NCBI RefSeq assembly: GCF_027922265.1
Contig: NZ_BSFI01000021.1
Span: 1 to 64,000 of the forward strand
Source of the DNA: Hansschlegelia plantiphila
GTDB taxonomy: Bacteria; Pseudomonadota; Alphaproteobacteria; Rhizobiales; Methylopilaceae
DNA length: 64,000 bases
Reading direction: 5' to 3'
In this document: one piece after another, positions 8,626-15,547 of the stretch
How the letters are laid out: the number at the start of each line of letters is the position of its first letter
Position numbering within the stretch: the first letter of the stretch is position 1
The notes under the pieces: generated by a model
Database searches by the model: none
Told to the model about the DNA's origin: nothing
What the model saw: only the letters and a program-made list of their open reading frames with translations
Program-made: the position numbers and the translations under genes

Positions 8626-9243
8626 TCAGGCCTCCTCTGCTTCGGATGAGGTTGAGGTGCAGCGCAGCCATCGGATCTGCGTCTCGGCGCGGGGCGCCGT
8701 CAGATCCCAGACGAGCCAGCACCAGTCGGCGGTCCCGCCCTCGGCCTTGCCGCCGTTCGCGAGGTATTCGCCGGGTGGGCAGGAAGGACGCGGCGAGATC
8801 ACCCACACTCGCGTCGGCGGCAGATCGGCGTAGAGGCCCTGCGCGCGGGCTCCCCCAGCCAGGAACTTGATGTCGACGAAGGCCACGACCTTGCCGGTCG
8901 CGAGGCTCAGCGCCTTGCGGATGAAAGCCTCAGCCCCCTTCGCGCGGAAGAAAGGCGGGTTCATCACGATGTTCTGGGCGAGCGGCTGACCTTCGAAAGC
9001 GAGGAAGTCGCGCTCGCCACGAAACCACCAGCGCTGGACGCGCTGCTTGATGTCGGTCCCGACCGCGTCGACGCCGGCGGCGAGCATCTCTTCGACGATG
9101 TTGCCGCCGCCGCACGATGGGTCCCACACGGCGCCGACAAAGCGCTCGACGGTCAGCAAGCCCGACGTGCAGCGGCGCTCCTCGACGTACCAATCGAGGC
9201 CGTCGCGCTCCCAGACGTGGGCGGCTTTCGCGACTGCGCTCAT
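8626..9243 (-). CDS. Phage SAM-dependent DNA methyltransferase
   Basis: A 205-residue single-domain methyltransferase: motif I DPSCGGGN (about 42-49) and motif IV NPPF (about 96-99), again the N6-adenine type signature. It lacks an obvious target-recognition domain, and its C-terminus has SPRPSCPPGEY and a Trp-rich strand. The start overlaps the upstream gene (ATGA at 9240-9243). It is the second methyltransferase in this operon; the two may give overlapping protection against host restriction. Confidence 0.85.
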   Translation of the reverse strand: MSAVAKAAHVWERDGLDWYVEERRCTSGLLTVERFVGAVWDPSCGGGNIVEEMLAAGVDAVGTDIKQRVQRWWFRGERDFLAFEGQPLAQNIVMNPPFFRAKGAEAFIRKALSLATGKVVAFVDIKFLAGGARAQGLYADLPPTRVWVISPRPSCPPGEYLANGGKAEGGTADWCWLVWDLTAPRAETQIRWLRCTSTSSEAEEA

Positions 9244-9509
9244 GCCCCCTGCCCCACGATCTCGATCGCGCGGGCGCGTCCGGACATGCGGCGGATTCTT
9301 CCGCGGTCCTCAAGCTCCCCCACGATGCGTGAGACGCCACTGACGCTGACGAGCCCGAGGTGATCGCCGATCTCGCGATAGGACGGGCTGTAGGAGCGCT
9401 CCGATATGAACGAGCGGATGAACCCGAGCGCCTCAGCCTGGGGCCGAGTGAGCCCGCCGCCGCCACGATCGGCGGCGATCTGCTTTCCGCAGTGCGGGCA
9501 GCACGTCAT
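9240..9509 (-). CDS. LexA-type winged-helix regulator with zinc ribbon
   Basis: An 89-residue protein. It begins with a Cys pair motif CCPHCGKQI (possible metal ribbon), then a LexA-like DNA-binding domain (LTRPQAEALGFIRSFISER, SPSYREIGDHLGLVSVSGVS). There is no LexA catalytic domain, so it should not be self-cleaving. The start at 9509 overlaps the upstream stop (ATGA 9506-9509). It likely controls phage or host genes; the target is unknown. Confidence 0.75.
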   Translation of the reverse strand: MTCCPHCGKQIAADRGGGGLTRPQAEALGFIRSFISERSYSPSYREIGDHLGLVSVSGVSRIVGELEDRGRIRRMSGRARAIEIVGQGA

Positions 9510-10042
9510 GCCGACACCCGAAGCAGGCCGGCCTGCTCCATCTCGGCGATGATCTTGCGGTAGGGCTTGCCGAGCTCGCGGGCGACGGTAGTGACGCTGG
9601 CGCCGCGGCTGACGAGCTCCGCCATACGCATCCGCTCTGCCGGTCGAAGGTCGCTGTCGGCGTGAACGAGCTGAGAGCGGCTCTTTTCGACCTCGATGCC
9701 TTCGCCGTCGGAGGCTGTCTCGACGAGACGGTAGCCCTGCCCCCACACGCTGAGAACGGTGAGACCGAGCGGCTTCAGATCCCGGCGAAGGTGGCAGACG
9801 TAGACGTTGACGATCCTGACGTCGGGCTCGTCGCCATCGGCGCGCATCTCATAGAGACGGCTGTGGATCGATTCCCGGCGAGCGACCCTGGGGTAGGCTT
9901 CGACGAGCGCCTCAAGCACCGCGAACGGATGCGGCGCGATCCGAGCGAAGCTGCCTCCACGCCGAACGATCCGCTCGTCGTGATTGAGCTCGAGCTTCAC
10001 CGTGTCGACGGGCCCGCCACAGCAAGGACAGGTCGCGTTCAT
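9506..10042 (-). CDS. OmpR/PhoB-type winged-helix protein with second HTH
   Basis: A 178-residue protein with three parts: a zinc-ribbon-like CPCC start, a Trans_reg_C winged helix (about 35-105, containing VNVYVCHLRRDLKPLGL and GQGYRLVE) of the sort normally fused to response-regulator receivers but here without one, and a C-terminal HTH (GASVTTVARELGKPYRKI). A receiver-less winged helix in a phage early operon is unusual; it may be an early transcription activator. The start is coupled to the small membrane protein upstream. Confidence 0.75.
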   Translation of the reverse strand: MNATCPCCGGPVDTVKLELNHDERIVRRGGSFARIAPHPFAVLEALVEAYPRVARRESIHSRLYEMRADGDEPDVRIVNVYVCHLRRDLKPLGLTVLSVWGQGYRLVETASDGEGIEVEKSRSQLVHADSDLRPAERMRMAELVSRGASVTTVARELGKPYRKIIAEMEQAGLLRVSA

Positions 10043-10182
10043 CGGCCGCCCTTCCCTGCGCGCCTCTCCAGCGCGTCGGCGCCGCGGGCGCACCAGTCGC
10101 CGAGCCAAAGCAGCGGAATCGCCGCGAGGGTGTCGAGCACCCAAGCAACGGCCAGCAGGAAGAGCCGCCAGAAGCCGGTCAT
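10039..10182 (-). CDS. Small membrane protein, 47 aa
   Basis: A 47-residue frame (start MTGFWRLFLLAVAWVLDTL) fits exactly between two coupled genes: its start overlaps the upstream stop (ATGA 10179-10182) and its stop overlaps the next start (10039-10042). One hydrophobic helix (about residues 4-28) is followed by a basic tail (LERRAGKGGR), giving an N-out/C-in single-span protein or a leader-like peptide. The double overlap is strong evidence that it is a real gene. The function is unknown. Confidence 0.7.
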   Translation of the reverse strand: MTGFWRLFLLAVAWVLDTLAAIPLLWLGDWCARGADALERRAGKGGR

Positions 10183-10520
10183 GCGCTGTCCTGTTCGAGA
10201 AGGTTGGAGAGATCGGCGATCTGCGCGGTGACGCGCGCGCGGCGCTCACGGCGCGCGGCATCGTCCAGCCAGGCCGGCGGCGCCTCCATGCAGGCGCACA
10301 GCAGCTCGGGCCCATAGGCGCCGACGAGACGGAGGAACGCGGCGAAGGACGGGGCGCTGGCCGGCCATTTGCGAACGGTGGCCGCTGCAATGCCGGTGTC
10401 AGCCTCGACGGCCTCGGGCATCTTCGTGGGGTGGCGCGACCGCAGGAACGCGACGACGCGCTCCGGATCGCAGCTCACGCCGCGGGAAAACTTTCCAACG
10501 ATCCGACCGGACTTTCTCAT
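10179..10520 (-). CDS. HTH-like phage protein, 113 aa
   Basis: A basic protein with a probable HTH in the middle (EAVEADTGIAAATVRKW) and a helical, Arg-rich C-terminus (DDAARRERRARVTAQI). The start at 10520 has GAGGAG five bases upstream. An alternative in-frame start at 10607 would overlap the stop of the upstream YkgJ-like gene (ATGA) but has no ribosome site and gives a low-complexity extension. It probably binds DNA in the early control cascade. Confidence 0.65.
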   Translation of the reverse strand: MRKSGRIVGKFSRGVSCDPERVVAFLRSRHPTKMPEAVEADTGIAAATVRKWPASAPSFAAFLRLVGAYGPELLCACMEAPPAWLDDAARRERRARVTAQIADLSNLLEQDSA

Positions 10521-10603
10521 GTCGCTCCTCAATGCTGTGGGCATCGAGGAACCGGCCGCGGAGCGCGGCGATGCAGAGGAGCCGGACGGGATTGCGAGCG
10601 CGC

Positions 10604-11098
10604 TCATGGGACCAACGCCCGCGCGTTCGATGGATAGAAAGCAGCCGCATTCGCGCGGCCGGAGTCGAGGGAGGATGCCCCTCGCGGAGCCTCGAAAGGC
10701 CGGCTGCAACCGGCCGAGAGGGACGGAGACTCGCCTGCAAGCGCGTCACCGCAAATGGATCGGTACTCGGCAACGAGGGCCCTGCCCTGCGCCGAGGTGA
10801 ACAGACGGTCGGGACGACGCCCGTGCGGGCAGCGAAGATCCTCGACCGTGCCGTAGAGCCGGCAGATGAACGGGCGATCGTCGTAGACCTCACACGATCC
10901 GGCTGCCCCATAGGGACACGACGCACACCCGCCAGCGACAGCCGCCGCGACGCTCTCATGAAGCAGCGGGGCGCGTTCGCGTTCCACCGGACCAGCGACG
11001 ACCGGGCCACAGCACTCCGTGCAGCCTTCGACGCATGTGAAGGTCGGGATCTTTGCGTAGAGGCGCGACAGAGCTCGCCGCTGCGGCCGGGCGCTCAC
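10604..11098 (-). CDS. YkgJ-type cysteine-cluster protein
   Basis: A 164-residue protein with the CxxCC-type cluster of the YkgJ/zinc- or iron-chelating family: CVEGCTECCG (about 22-31), CASCPYGAAGSC, CRLYG and CPHGRRP. The start is a GTG overlapping the upstream stop (GTGA 11095-11098). Family members are thought to bind metal through these cysteines; the role in a phage early operon is unknown. The last 45 residues look unstructured. Confidence 0.8.
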   Translation of the reverse strand: MSARPQRRALSRLYAKIPTFTCVEGCTECCGPVVAGPVERERAPLLHESVAAAVAGGCASCPYGAAGSCEVYDDRPFICRLYGTVEDLRCPHGRRPDRLFTSAQGRALVAEYRSICGDALAGESPSLSAGCSRPFEAPRGASSLDSGRANAAAFYPSNARALVP

Positions 11099-11325
11099 GC
11101 CGCGACTCCGTTTTCAGGGCTCGAATTCGGCACCGACGGCGATCCAAAGAAGTCGTTTGGCGTGACTTGGCCACCCGTCGCCTCGGTGATCCTGGCCATG
11201 TGCTCAGGCCGCGGCGTCCGCTTGCCCAGCACGTATCGCGACACGGCAGCCTGGGACGTGCCGATGAGCGCGGCGAAGGCCGAGTGCGATAGACCGGTCT
11301 TGGCGAGATATCCGGAAAGCGTCAT
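11095..11325 (-). CDS. Cro-like HTH protein, first gene of leftward operon
   Basis: A 76-residue HTH protein (LSHSAFAALIGTSQAAVSRY is the helix-turn-helix), divergent from the CI-like repressor. The start at 11325 is chosen because the best promoter (see 11333-11361) would begin transcription next to this ATG, giving a leaderless message; a frame extension upstream only translates the operator. By position it is the lytic-side regulator that opens the early operon. Confidence 0.75.
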   Translation of the reverse strand: MTLSGYLAKTGLSHSAFAALIGTSQAAVSRYVLGKRTPRPEHMARITEATGGQVTPNDFFGSPSVPNSSPENGVAA

Positions 11326-11332
11326 GCATCGA

Positions 11333-11361
11333 CTAATACCAAACTGGTATTCTCGATGCAA
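11333..11361 (-). promoter_or_regulatory. Leftward early promoter with operator in the spacer
   Basis: Reading leftward, a -35 TTGCAT (11361-11356), a 17-base spacer and a -10 TATTAG (11338-11333). The spacer and -10 are covered by a perfect operator, AATACCA-AAC-TGGTATT (11335-11351). A repressor bound here would block the polymerase directly. Predicted transcription start about 11326, next to the Cro-like ATG. Confidence 0.7.
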
Positions 11362-11406
11362 GGCGATTATGCCATAATGGACTTAGACCGCATTCAGCGC
11401 TCCGAG

Positions 11407-11419
11407 TACCAATTTGGTA
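11407..11419. promoter_or_regulatory. Second switch operator (TACCA-ATT-TGGTA)
   Basis: A palindrome with five-base arms and a three-base centre, the same motif as at 11335-11351. It ends on the A of the proposed CI start codon (11419), so occupancy would interfere with repressor expression: likely autoregulation. Confidence 0.65.
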
Positions 11420-12114
11420 TGAGCGCTTTAAAGGATGCGAGAGAGGCTGCTGGGCTGACGCAAAGTCGCCTTGCCGAACTTGCCGGGACCAGCCAGCCAC
11501 AAATCCGACGCCTGGAAGCGGGCGAGCGCGAGTTCACGAAGCAGTGGGCGGAGCGGCTGGCACCTTATTTAAAGCGGACGGCTCAAGAGCTGATGTTCGA
11601 CGACGGCTCTACAGAGGCGTCCACGGCATCGTTCGTCGCAAGCGACCTTGTCCCGACCCCTGTCGTCGGGGTGACGGAGGCTGGCGCCTTCCGTGAGCAA
11701 AGCGAGTTCGTCGAGTTCGAACGCGTCACGATCTACGAGCCGCGCGACGCCAAGTTCCCCCACGCTCGCCAGGTAGCCTTCGACGTCGAGGGCGACTCCA
11801 TGAACGACCTGAAGCCGCGGCCGATCATGTCCGGGGACCGCGTCATCGGCATCGACTTCGACGATCTCGATAACCGCGTTCCGATCCGCGACGGCATGGT
11901 CGTCGTCGTCGAACAGGTCCGCGATGGCGGGCACCTGCGTGAATGGTCGGTCAAGCAGGTCGAGCTCTACGACGACCGGATCGAATTCCACCCGCGCTCA
12001 ACGAACCCGCGCCACAAGCCGATCGTCGTGCCTCGAGATCCGAAGGCTGACGACGGGCGGATGGTGCGCGTGATGTCGCTCGTGCGGCGCATTACGAATG
12101 AAGTTCCTCTTTAG
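11419..12114 (+). CDS. CI-like repressor with S24 (LexA-type) peptidase
   Basis: A 231-residue phage repressor. Residues 1-60 are an XRE HTH (LTQSRLAELAGTSQPQIRRL). The linker has an Ala-Gly autocleavage site (EAGAF, about 87-91). The C-terminal S24 domain has the catalytic Ser in DVEGDSMND (S127) and a candidate Lys at about 179 (WSVKQVEL). RecA-stimulated self-cleavage would induce the lytic cycle. Upstream in-frame ATGs (11356, 11377) exist, but they lie in the promoter/operator region and encode operator-derived residues, so 11419 is preferred. A possible -10 CATAAT lies at 11373-11378. Confidence 0.85.
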   Translation: MSALKDAREAAGLTQSRLAELAGTSQPQIRRLEAGEREFTKQWAERLAPYLKRTAQELMFDDGSTEASTASFVASDLVPTPVVGVTEAGAFREQSEFVEFERVTIYEPRDAKFPHARQVAFDVEGDSMNDLKPRPIMSGDRVIGIDFDDLDNRVPIRDGMVVVVEQVRDGGHLREWSVKQVELYDDRIEFHPRSTNPRHKPIVVPRDPKADDGRMVRVMSLVRRITNEVPL

Positions 12115-12132
12115 CAGCCGAGGCAGAAGGGC

Positions 12133-13401
12133 ATGACCGCTGAAGTCGTGATCATAAATCGACAAGGCGTAGCGTTGGCTGCGGATAGCGCCGTAACCAT
12201 CGGTCGCCGGCGAGTATGGAAACATGCGAGTAAATTGTTCTCTGCCGGAATAAATAACGATACCGGAATAATGATATTTAATACGGGCGACTTCCTAGGA
12301 ATACCGTGGTAGGTTATTGTAAAAGAATACCGCAAAACCATTGCCACAAGATCATTTCCAAAACTTATCGAACTTGTTGACGATTTTTGCAAGTTTGTCC
12401 GGAGCAAGAAATTTTCGGACTCCGCACAAGAAATTCTCAGCGCACTGTCAATCGCACTTGATGTGATCGAAAGTCTCGAATTGGACATGGAGTACAATAG
12501 CAAGAAAGAATTTTCAACGGCTCTCACGAAGGCCATTTCTGGCAGAGAAGCAGCGATTTCCGGAATTAAAGAACTTAAAATGTCACCGTCACTAAATGAC
12601 TTTATTAAGAACTTGAAGCCAGGAATAAAGGATTTAAGTAAAGATATATTCGGATATGTTCCAAACAACGCTCAAGTCTTAGAAATATGCAAGCTTGCGC
12701 ACTCGCATTTTTCTAAAGAGATTGAATCCGTCTATAGCACAGGCGTTGTCATCGCCGGCTTTGGTGAGGATGAGCTTTTTCCGAGTATGTATCAGTTGGT
12801 CGTTGACGGAAAGCTTGGTAGCTTCACTCGTATATGGCATTCGAAACCGCCGATCGACGTAAATAAAAACAAAGACCACTGCGGAGTTATCCCGTTTGCT
12901 CAAAAGGATATGGCTCATCTATTTATGGAGGGGATCGCCCCCTCCCATTTGATATTTGCCAGAGAAATTTTCTCGAGAGTTCTCCGCGAGAAATCCAATT
13001 CAATTATTAAAGATTATGTCCACGACGAAGATCAACAGCTTGTTGAAGGAATTCTTCAAGACAAAGAAAACGCGGCGATTATCGAGGGTATCGGCAAGGA
13101 ATTTATGGACTTCCGGAAGGAAAGTTACGTTGACCCAATTATAGAAACTATCTCTGCCCTACCCAAAGAAGAAATGGCATTTATGGCAAAGTCACTTGTG
13201 GAATTAACTGCGCTACGCAGTAGATTTGCATCTGTCATTGAATCCGTCGGCGGGGAGATTGACGTCGCAATTATAACAAAAAGTGATGGATTTATTTGGA
13301 TTTCAAGAAAGCATTATTTTAATCTTGCATTAAACGGCGAATTCCTGCATAGAAAAGATCTCCAAAGGAGAAAGGCCGATGCCAAAAAAGACGGAGACTA
13401 A
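12133..13401 (+). pseudogene. Proteasome-like Ntn-hydrolase, in-frame amber at codon 60
   Basis: Read from ATG 12133 (18 bases after the repressor stop), one frame of 423 codons runs to 13401, interrupted only by TAG at 12310-12312. Residues after Met1 give T1, then GVALAADSAVT with Asp at 17, and ASKLF with Lys at 33: the exact Thr1/Asp17/Lys33 catalytic spacing of proteasome beta subunits, plus G11, A15, A16, S18, T21 and G23. Met removal would expose the Thr nucleophile. The remaining ~360 residues are helical and not recognised. The gene is clearly AT-rich compared with its neighbours, a sign of transfer. It may be a pseudogene, a read-through gene, or an active second-half product starting at an internal GTG (12463). 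Confidence 0.7.
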
Positions 13402-13561
13402 GGTCCGCATCCGAGCAGATGGCGATGTTTTTGGTCCTAATTGGCGCTCCCGTTCCCCTGAGCGCGCTGCGGTAGAAGCGGCGGAAGCCGCGGCGGCTCG
13501 CATTGCGACTACGATGCGTAAAGTAAGGGAAGAGACACGACGAAGCGCTGGCCTCTGTTAG
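13379..13561 (+). CDS. Small protein downstream of the Ntn-hydrolase gene, 60 aa
   Basis: A basic, Arg/Ala-rich 60-residue protein (start MPKKTETKVRIRADGDVFGP). AAAGGAGAAAG stands eight or so bases before its ATG and it overlaps the preceding gene by 23 bases, so the two are coupled as a pair. The second half is a single predicted helix. No domain is recognised; the pairing suggests it acts with the Ntn-hydrolase-like protein. Confidence 0.6.
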   Translation: MPKKTETKVRIRADGDVFGPNWRSRSPERAAVEAAEAAAARIATTMRKVREETRRSAGLC

Positions 13562-13566
13562 TAAGG

Positions 13567-14070
13567 TCAAGCTGCCGAGCGAATCGCGTTCAACGCAGAC
13601 TGCGGCACCGCCCCGGTTTGCACCAGCACGACCGGAGGATCGTAGTCCCCCGTCGCCGGGTAGGTGACCTGGGCGGTCGCGATGGCGCCACCGCCGGCAT
13701 CTTCGTATCGCTGGGCGCACCGCCGCGCCGCTGCCTCGCTGGTCGCGAGGATCGGGACGTCCGCCACCAGCCGCTTGTCCCTGTCGCGCCGAAACCCCTG
13801 CACGGCATAGGTCGTCCGGCCGCCGGGTCGCGGCGGCGTGGCAGGCTCGTCGACGGGACGGCTTGCCGTCACCCCCACCAGCATGCCGATCGCGCTTTCG
13901 CACTCCTTACAGGCGAAGGGCTGGTGCTCAAGCGCGCCGCTTTCCAGCAGCTCGGAGACGTTCGTCGGGGCGTCCACGACGTCCGGCACATCGAAGATCT
14001 GCACGCTGTCCTTCAGGCAGTTCTCGCAGCGTAAGTGCAGCTTGAAGCGCGCGGCGATCCGCTCCGGCAT
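13567..14070 (-). CDS. Zinc-ribbon-like phage protein, 167 aa
   Basis: Two Cys pairs, CENCLKD and CKECES (about residues 15 and 55), suggest a zinc ribbon; the second half (residues about 85-165) contains a YAVQGFRRD strand and an alanine-rich helix, possibly binding nucleic acid. GAGG lies six bases before the ATG at 14070. It is transcribed leftward, alone, between the cargo pair and the rightward operon, ending six bases from the 60-aa gene's stop. A TTG-started extension to 14175 would only translate the operator. Confidence 0.65.
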   Translation of the reverse strand: MPERIAARFKLHLRCENCLKDSVQIFDVPDVVDAPTNVSELLESGALEHQPFACKECESAIGMLVGVTASRPVDEPATPPRPGGRTTYAVQGFRRDRDKRLVADVPILATSEAAARRCAQRYEDAGGGAIATAQVTYPATGDYDPPVVLVQTGAVPQSALNAIRSAA

Positions 14071-14167
14071 GACGACCTCATCACTTAATGTTCCGTTTCT
14101 GTTCTCATCGTTGCCTCGGGATTGGCGAAGAGTCGAGTCCCGATTCGCGCGAGGTCGTCTGGAATAA

Positions 14168-14210
14168 AATACCAAACTGGCATTGACGTAAGATACCGTT
14201 TCGGTATTAT
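14168..14210 (+). promoter_or_regulatory. Rightward promoter with two repressor operators
   Basis: A -35 TTGACG (14183-14188), 16-base spacer and -10 TATTAT (14205-14210) face the gene at 14235. Two copies of the switch motif cover it: AATACCA-AAC-TGGCATT (14168-14184, one mismatch) over the -35 and ATACCG-TTT-CGGTAT (14193-14207, perfect arms) over the spacer and -10. The CI-like and/or Cro-like protein should therefore control the second operon as well. Confidence 0.8.
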
Positions 14211-14234
14211 TTCTCCATCGAAGCCGCCCGGCCG

Positions 14235-14675
14235 ATGGAGCCGCCAGTGCCCTCTCCCGACTTTCCTCCGATCGATGTGACCGACTTGCCCGCGCGCACC
14301 GCGGCGGCGTTGCTCCAGATCGACCAGCAGTGCCGGCTCATGGCGGCGTGCCGCATCCGCGACGGCCTCACCGCCGCCGAGCACCGCGCCGCCGCTGAGA
14401 GCTACACGGCCTCCGGCTCATCCGACTGGCTGATCGGGATGAACCAGACCGCGGCGCGGTTGCTCGACATGGACGCCCGGCTGCTGGTGCTGCTCGACCT
14501 GCAGGTTCGCGATCGGGTCCACGACCAGTTCCGCCGCTATACCGATCTCTGCCTCTACGACGAACTGGTGCGCGAGGCGTGCGGCATGCAGTCGGCGTCG
14601 CCGTCGCTCGACCTCGAACGTCAGGCGTTCCGCTCCGCGCAGGTCTTGGCCGCTCGCCAGCAGGTGGCGGCATGA
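14235..14675 (+). CDS. Hypothetical phage protein, 146 aa
   Basis: First gene of the rightward operon, 25 bases behind the operator-covered promoter. A soluble, largely helical protein, with a proline-rich start (MEPPVPSPDFPPIDVTDLP) and helices in 20-140. No motif is recognised. Its stop overlaps the next start (ATGA 14672-14675). Confidence 0.65.
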   Translation: MEPPVPSPDFPPIDVTDLPARTAAALLQIDQQCRLMAACRIRDGLTAAEHRAAAESYTASGSSDWLIGMNQTAARLLDMDARLLVLLDLQVRDRVHDQFRRYTDLCLYDELVREACGMQSASPSLDLERQAFRSAQVLAARQQVAA

Positions 14676-14779
14676 GCGCGACCTTATTCGTCGCCGGCCG
14701 CCTCATCGCGCTCCGCGGCTTCCGTCTCTCCGTCACCAGCTTCGTCGGCTGCAAGCCTCTCGCGGGGTGGGAGCGGTGA
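14672..14779 (+). CDS. Tiny phage protein, 35 aa
   Basis: A 35-residue frame (start MSATLFVAGRLIALRGF) coupled on both sides: the start overlaps the upstream stop (ATGA) and the stop overlaps the next GTG. Basic and moderately hydrophobic. The double coupling is the main support for it being translated. Confidence 0.5.
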   Translation: MSATLFVAGRLIALRGFRLSVTSFVGCKPLAGWER

Positions 14780-14967
14780 CGAGCGACATGGGAGAAATGT
14801 TCAACGACATGCGCGAGCAGCGCCGCGAGCTACGGTTACGGCTCGGTGTGAACTGCCCGCGGTGCGCGGAAGTCCGCCCCCGAGCACATCCCTCCATCCT
14901 GCTGCCCGGCCAGCGCTGCAAGGTCGACGGCTACCGTGATCCTCGCCCGCGGGTGGATGGCCGATGA
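14776..14967 (+). CDS. Small Cys-containing phage protein, 63 aa
   Basis: Starts at GTG 14776 overlapping the upstream stop; a Met/Arg/Glu-rich helix (MFNDMREQRRELRLRL) is followed by NCPRCAEVRPRAHPSILLPGQ and CKVDGYRDPRP, which looks like a small metal-ribbon fold. Its stop overlaps the next start (ATGA 14964-14967). Possible nucleic acid binding; function unknown. Confidence 0.6.
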   Translation: MTSDMGEMFNDMREQRRELRLRLGVNCPRCAEVRPRAHPSILLPGQRCKVDGYRDPRPRVDGR

Positions 14968-15281
14968 GCGCCGTATCCTACCGCCCGCCGGCGAGCGTCT
15001 ACCGGGCCTATAGCGGCCTGCAGCGCATCGCGATCGCGACCGGCGAGGCCGCAGTCGCCACCCGCGCCGTCTCCGCCGATGAGGCCGCGTTCCGACTTGA
15101 CGACGTGCGGAAGACGCTGACCGACGCCCTCGCAAGGGTGGACGCAGCGCTCGGCGATCTCAGGCCCGAGCCCGACACCTTCAAGCAGCTTGGCGACGTT
15201 GCGTCTCTCGCGCTGTCCGACGGCTTGGCTTCGGCGCCGGCGGTCGGACGGCTTGTCCCCCGCTTTCCGGGAGCCGCGTGA
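14964..15281 (+). CDS. Hypothetical phage protein, 105 aa
   Basis: Helical, alanine-rich protein with no recognised motif; coupled to both neighbours (ATGA at its start; TGATG at its end, 15279-15283). The C-terminal third is small-residue-rich and may be disordered. Confidence 0.6.
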   Translation: MSAVSYRPPASVYRAYSGLQRIAIATGEAAVATRAVSADEAAFRLDDVRKTLTDALARVDAALGDLRPEPDTFKQLGDVASLALSDGLASAPAVGRLVPRFPGAA

Positions 15282-15547
15282 TGTTCGATCTCGCGATCTT
15301 CCAGCACGTCGATGGCCCGAAGCCTGCCGGTGTTGAGTTCACCGCCGTCCCGGTCATCCGGCGCCGCGACAAGAACGGCGTCGAGAGCATCGAGATGCTC
15401 GGCGTTCGCTTCACAGGTCGGACGGCCGACGAGGCGCGGACTAAGGCCGAGGCTCAGTTCGCCGCGGATCGAGCTCGCGCCGAGCGGCGTGACGCCAGCT
15501 TGCGTGACGCCGCCGCCAAGCGCGCGGCCATTCGCGAGGTCGCGTGA
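15281..15547 (+). CDS. Hypothetical phage protein, 88 aa
   Basis: Begins MFDLAIFQHVDG and has a beta-rich first half followed by a charged Ala/Arg helix from about residue 45 to the end (ADEARTKAEAQFAADRARAE). The start overlaps the preceding stop. The layout is reminiscent of small phage DNA-binding accessory proteins, but no family is recognised. Confidence 0.6.
   Translation: MFDLAIFQHVDGPKPAGVEFTAVPVIRRRDKNGVESIEMLGVRFTGRTADEARTKAEAQFAADRARAERRDASLRDAAAKRAAIREVA

Noticed and set aside
13567..14175. TTG start at 14175 for the zinc-ribbon-like protein
   Set aside because: It would translate the operator; ATG 14070 has a ribosome site.
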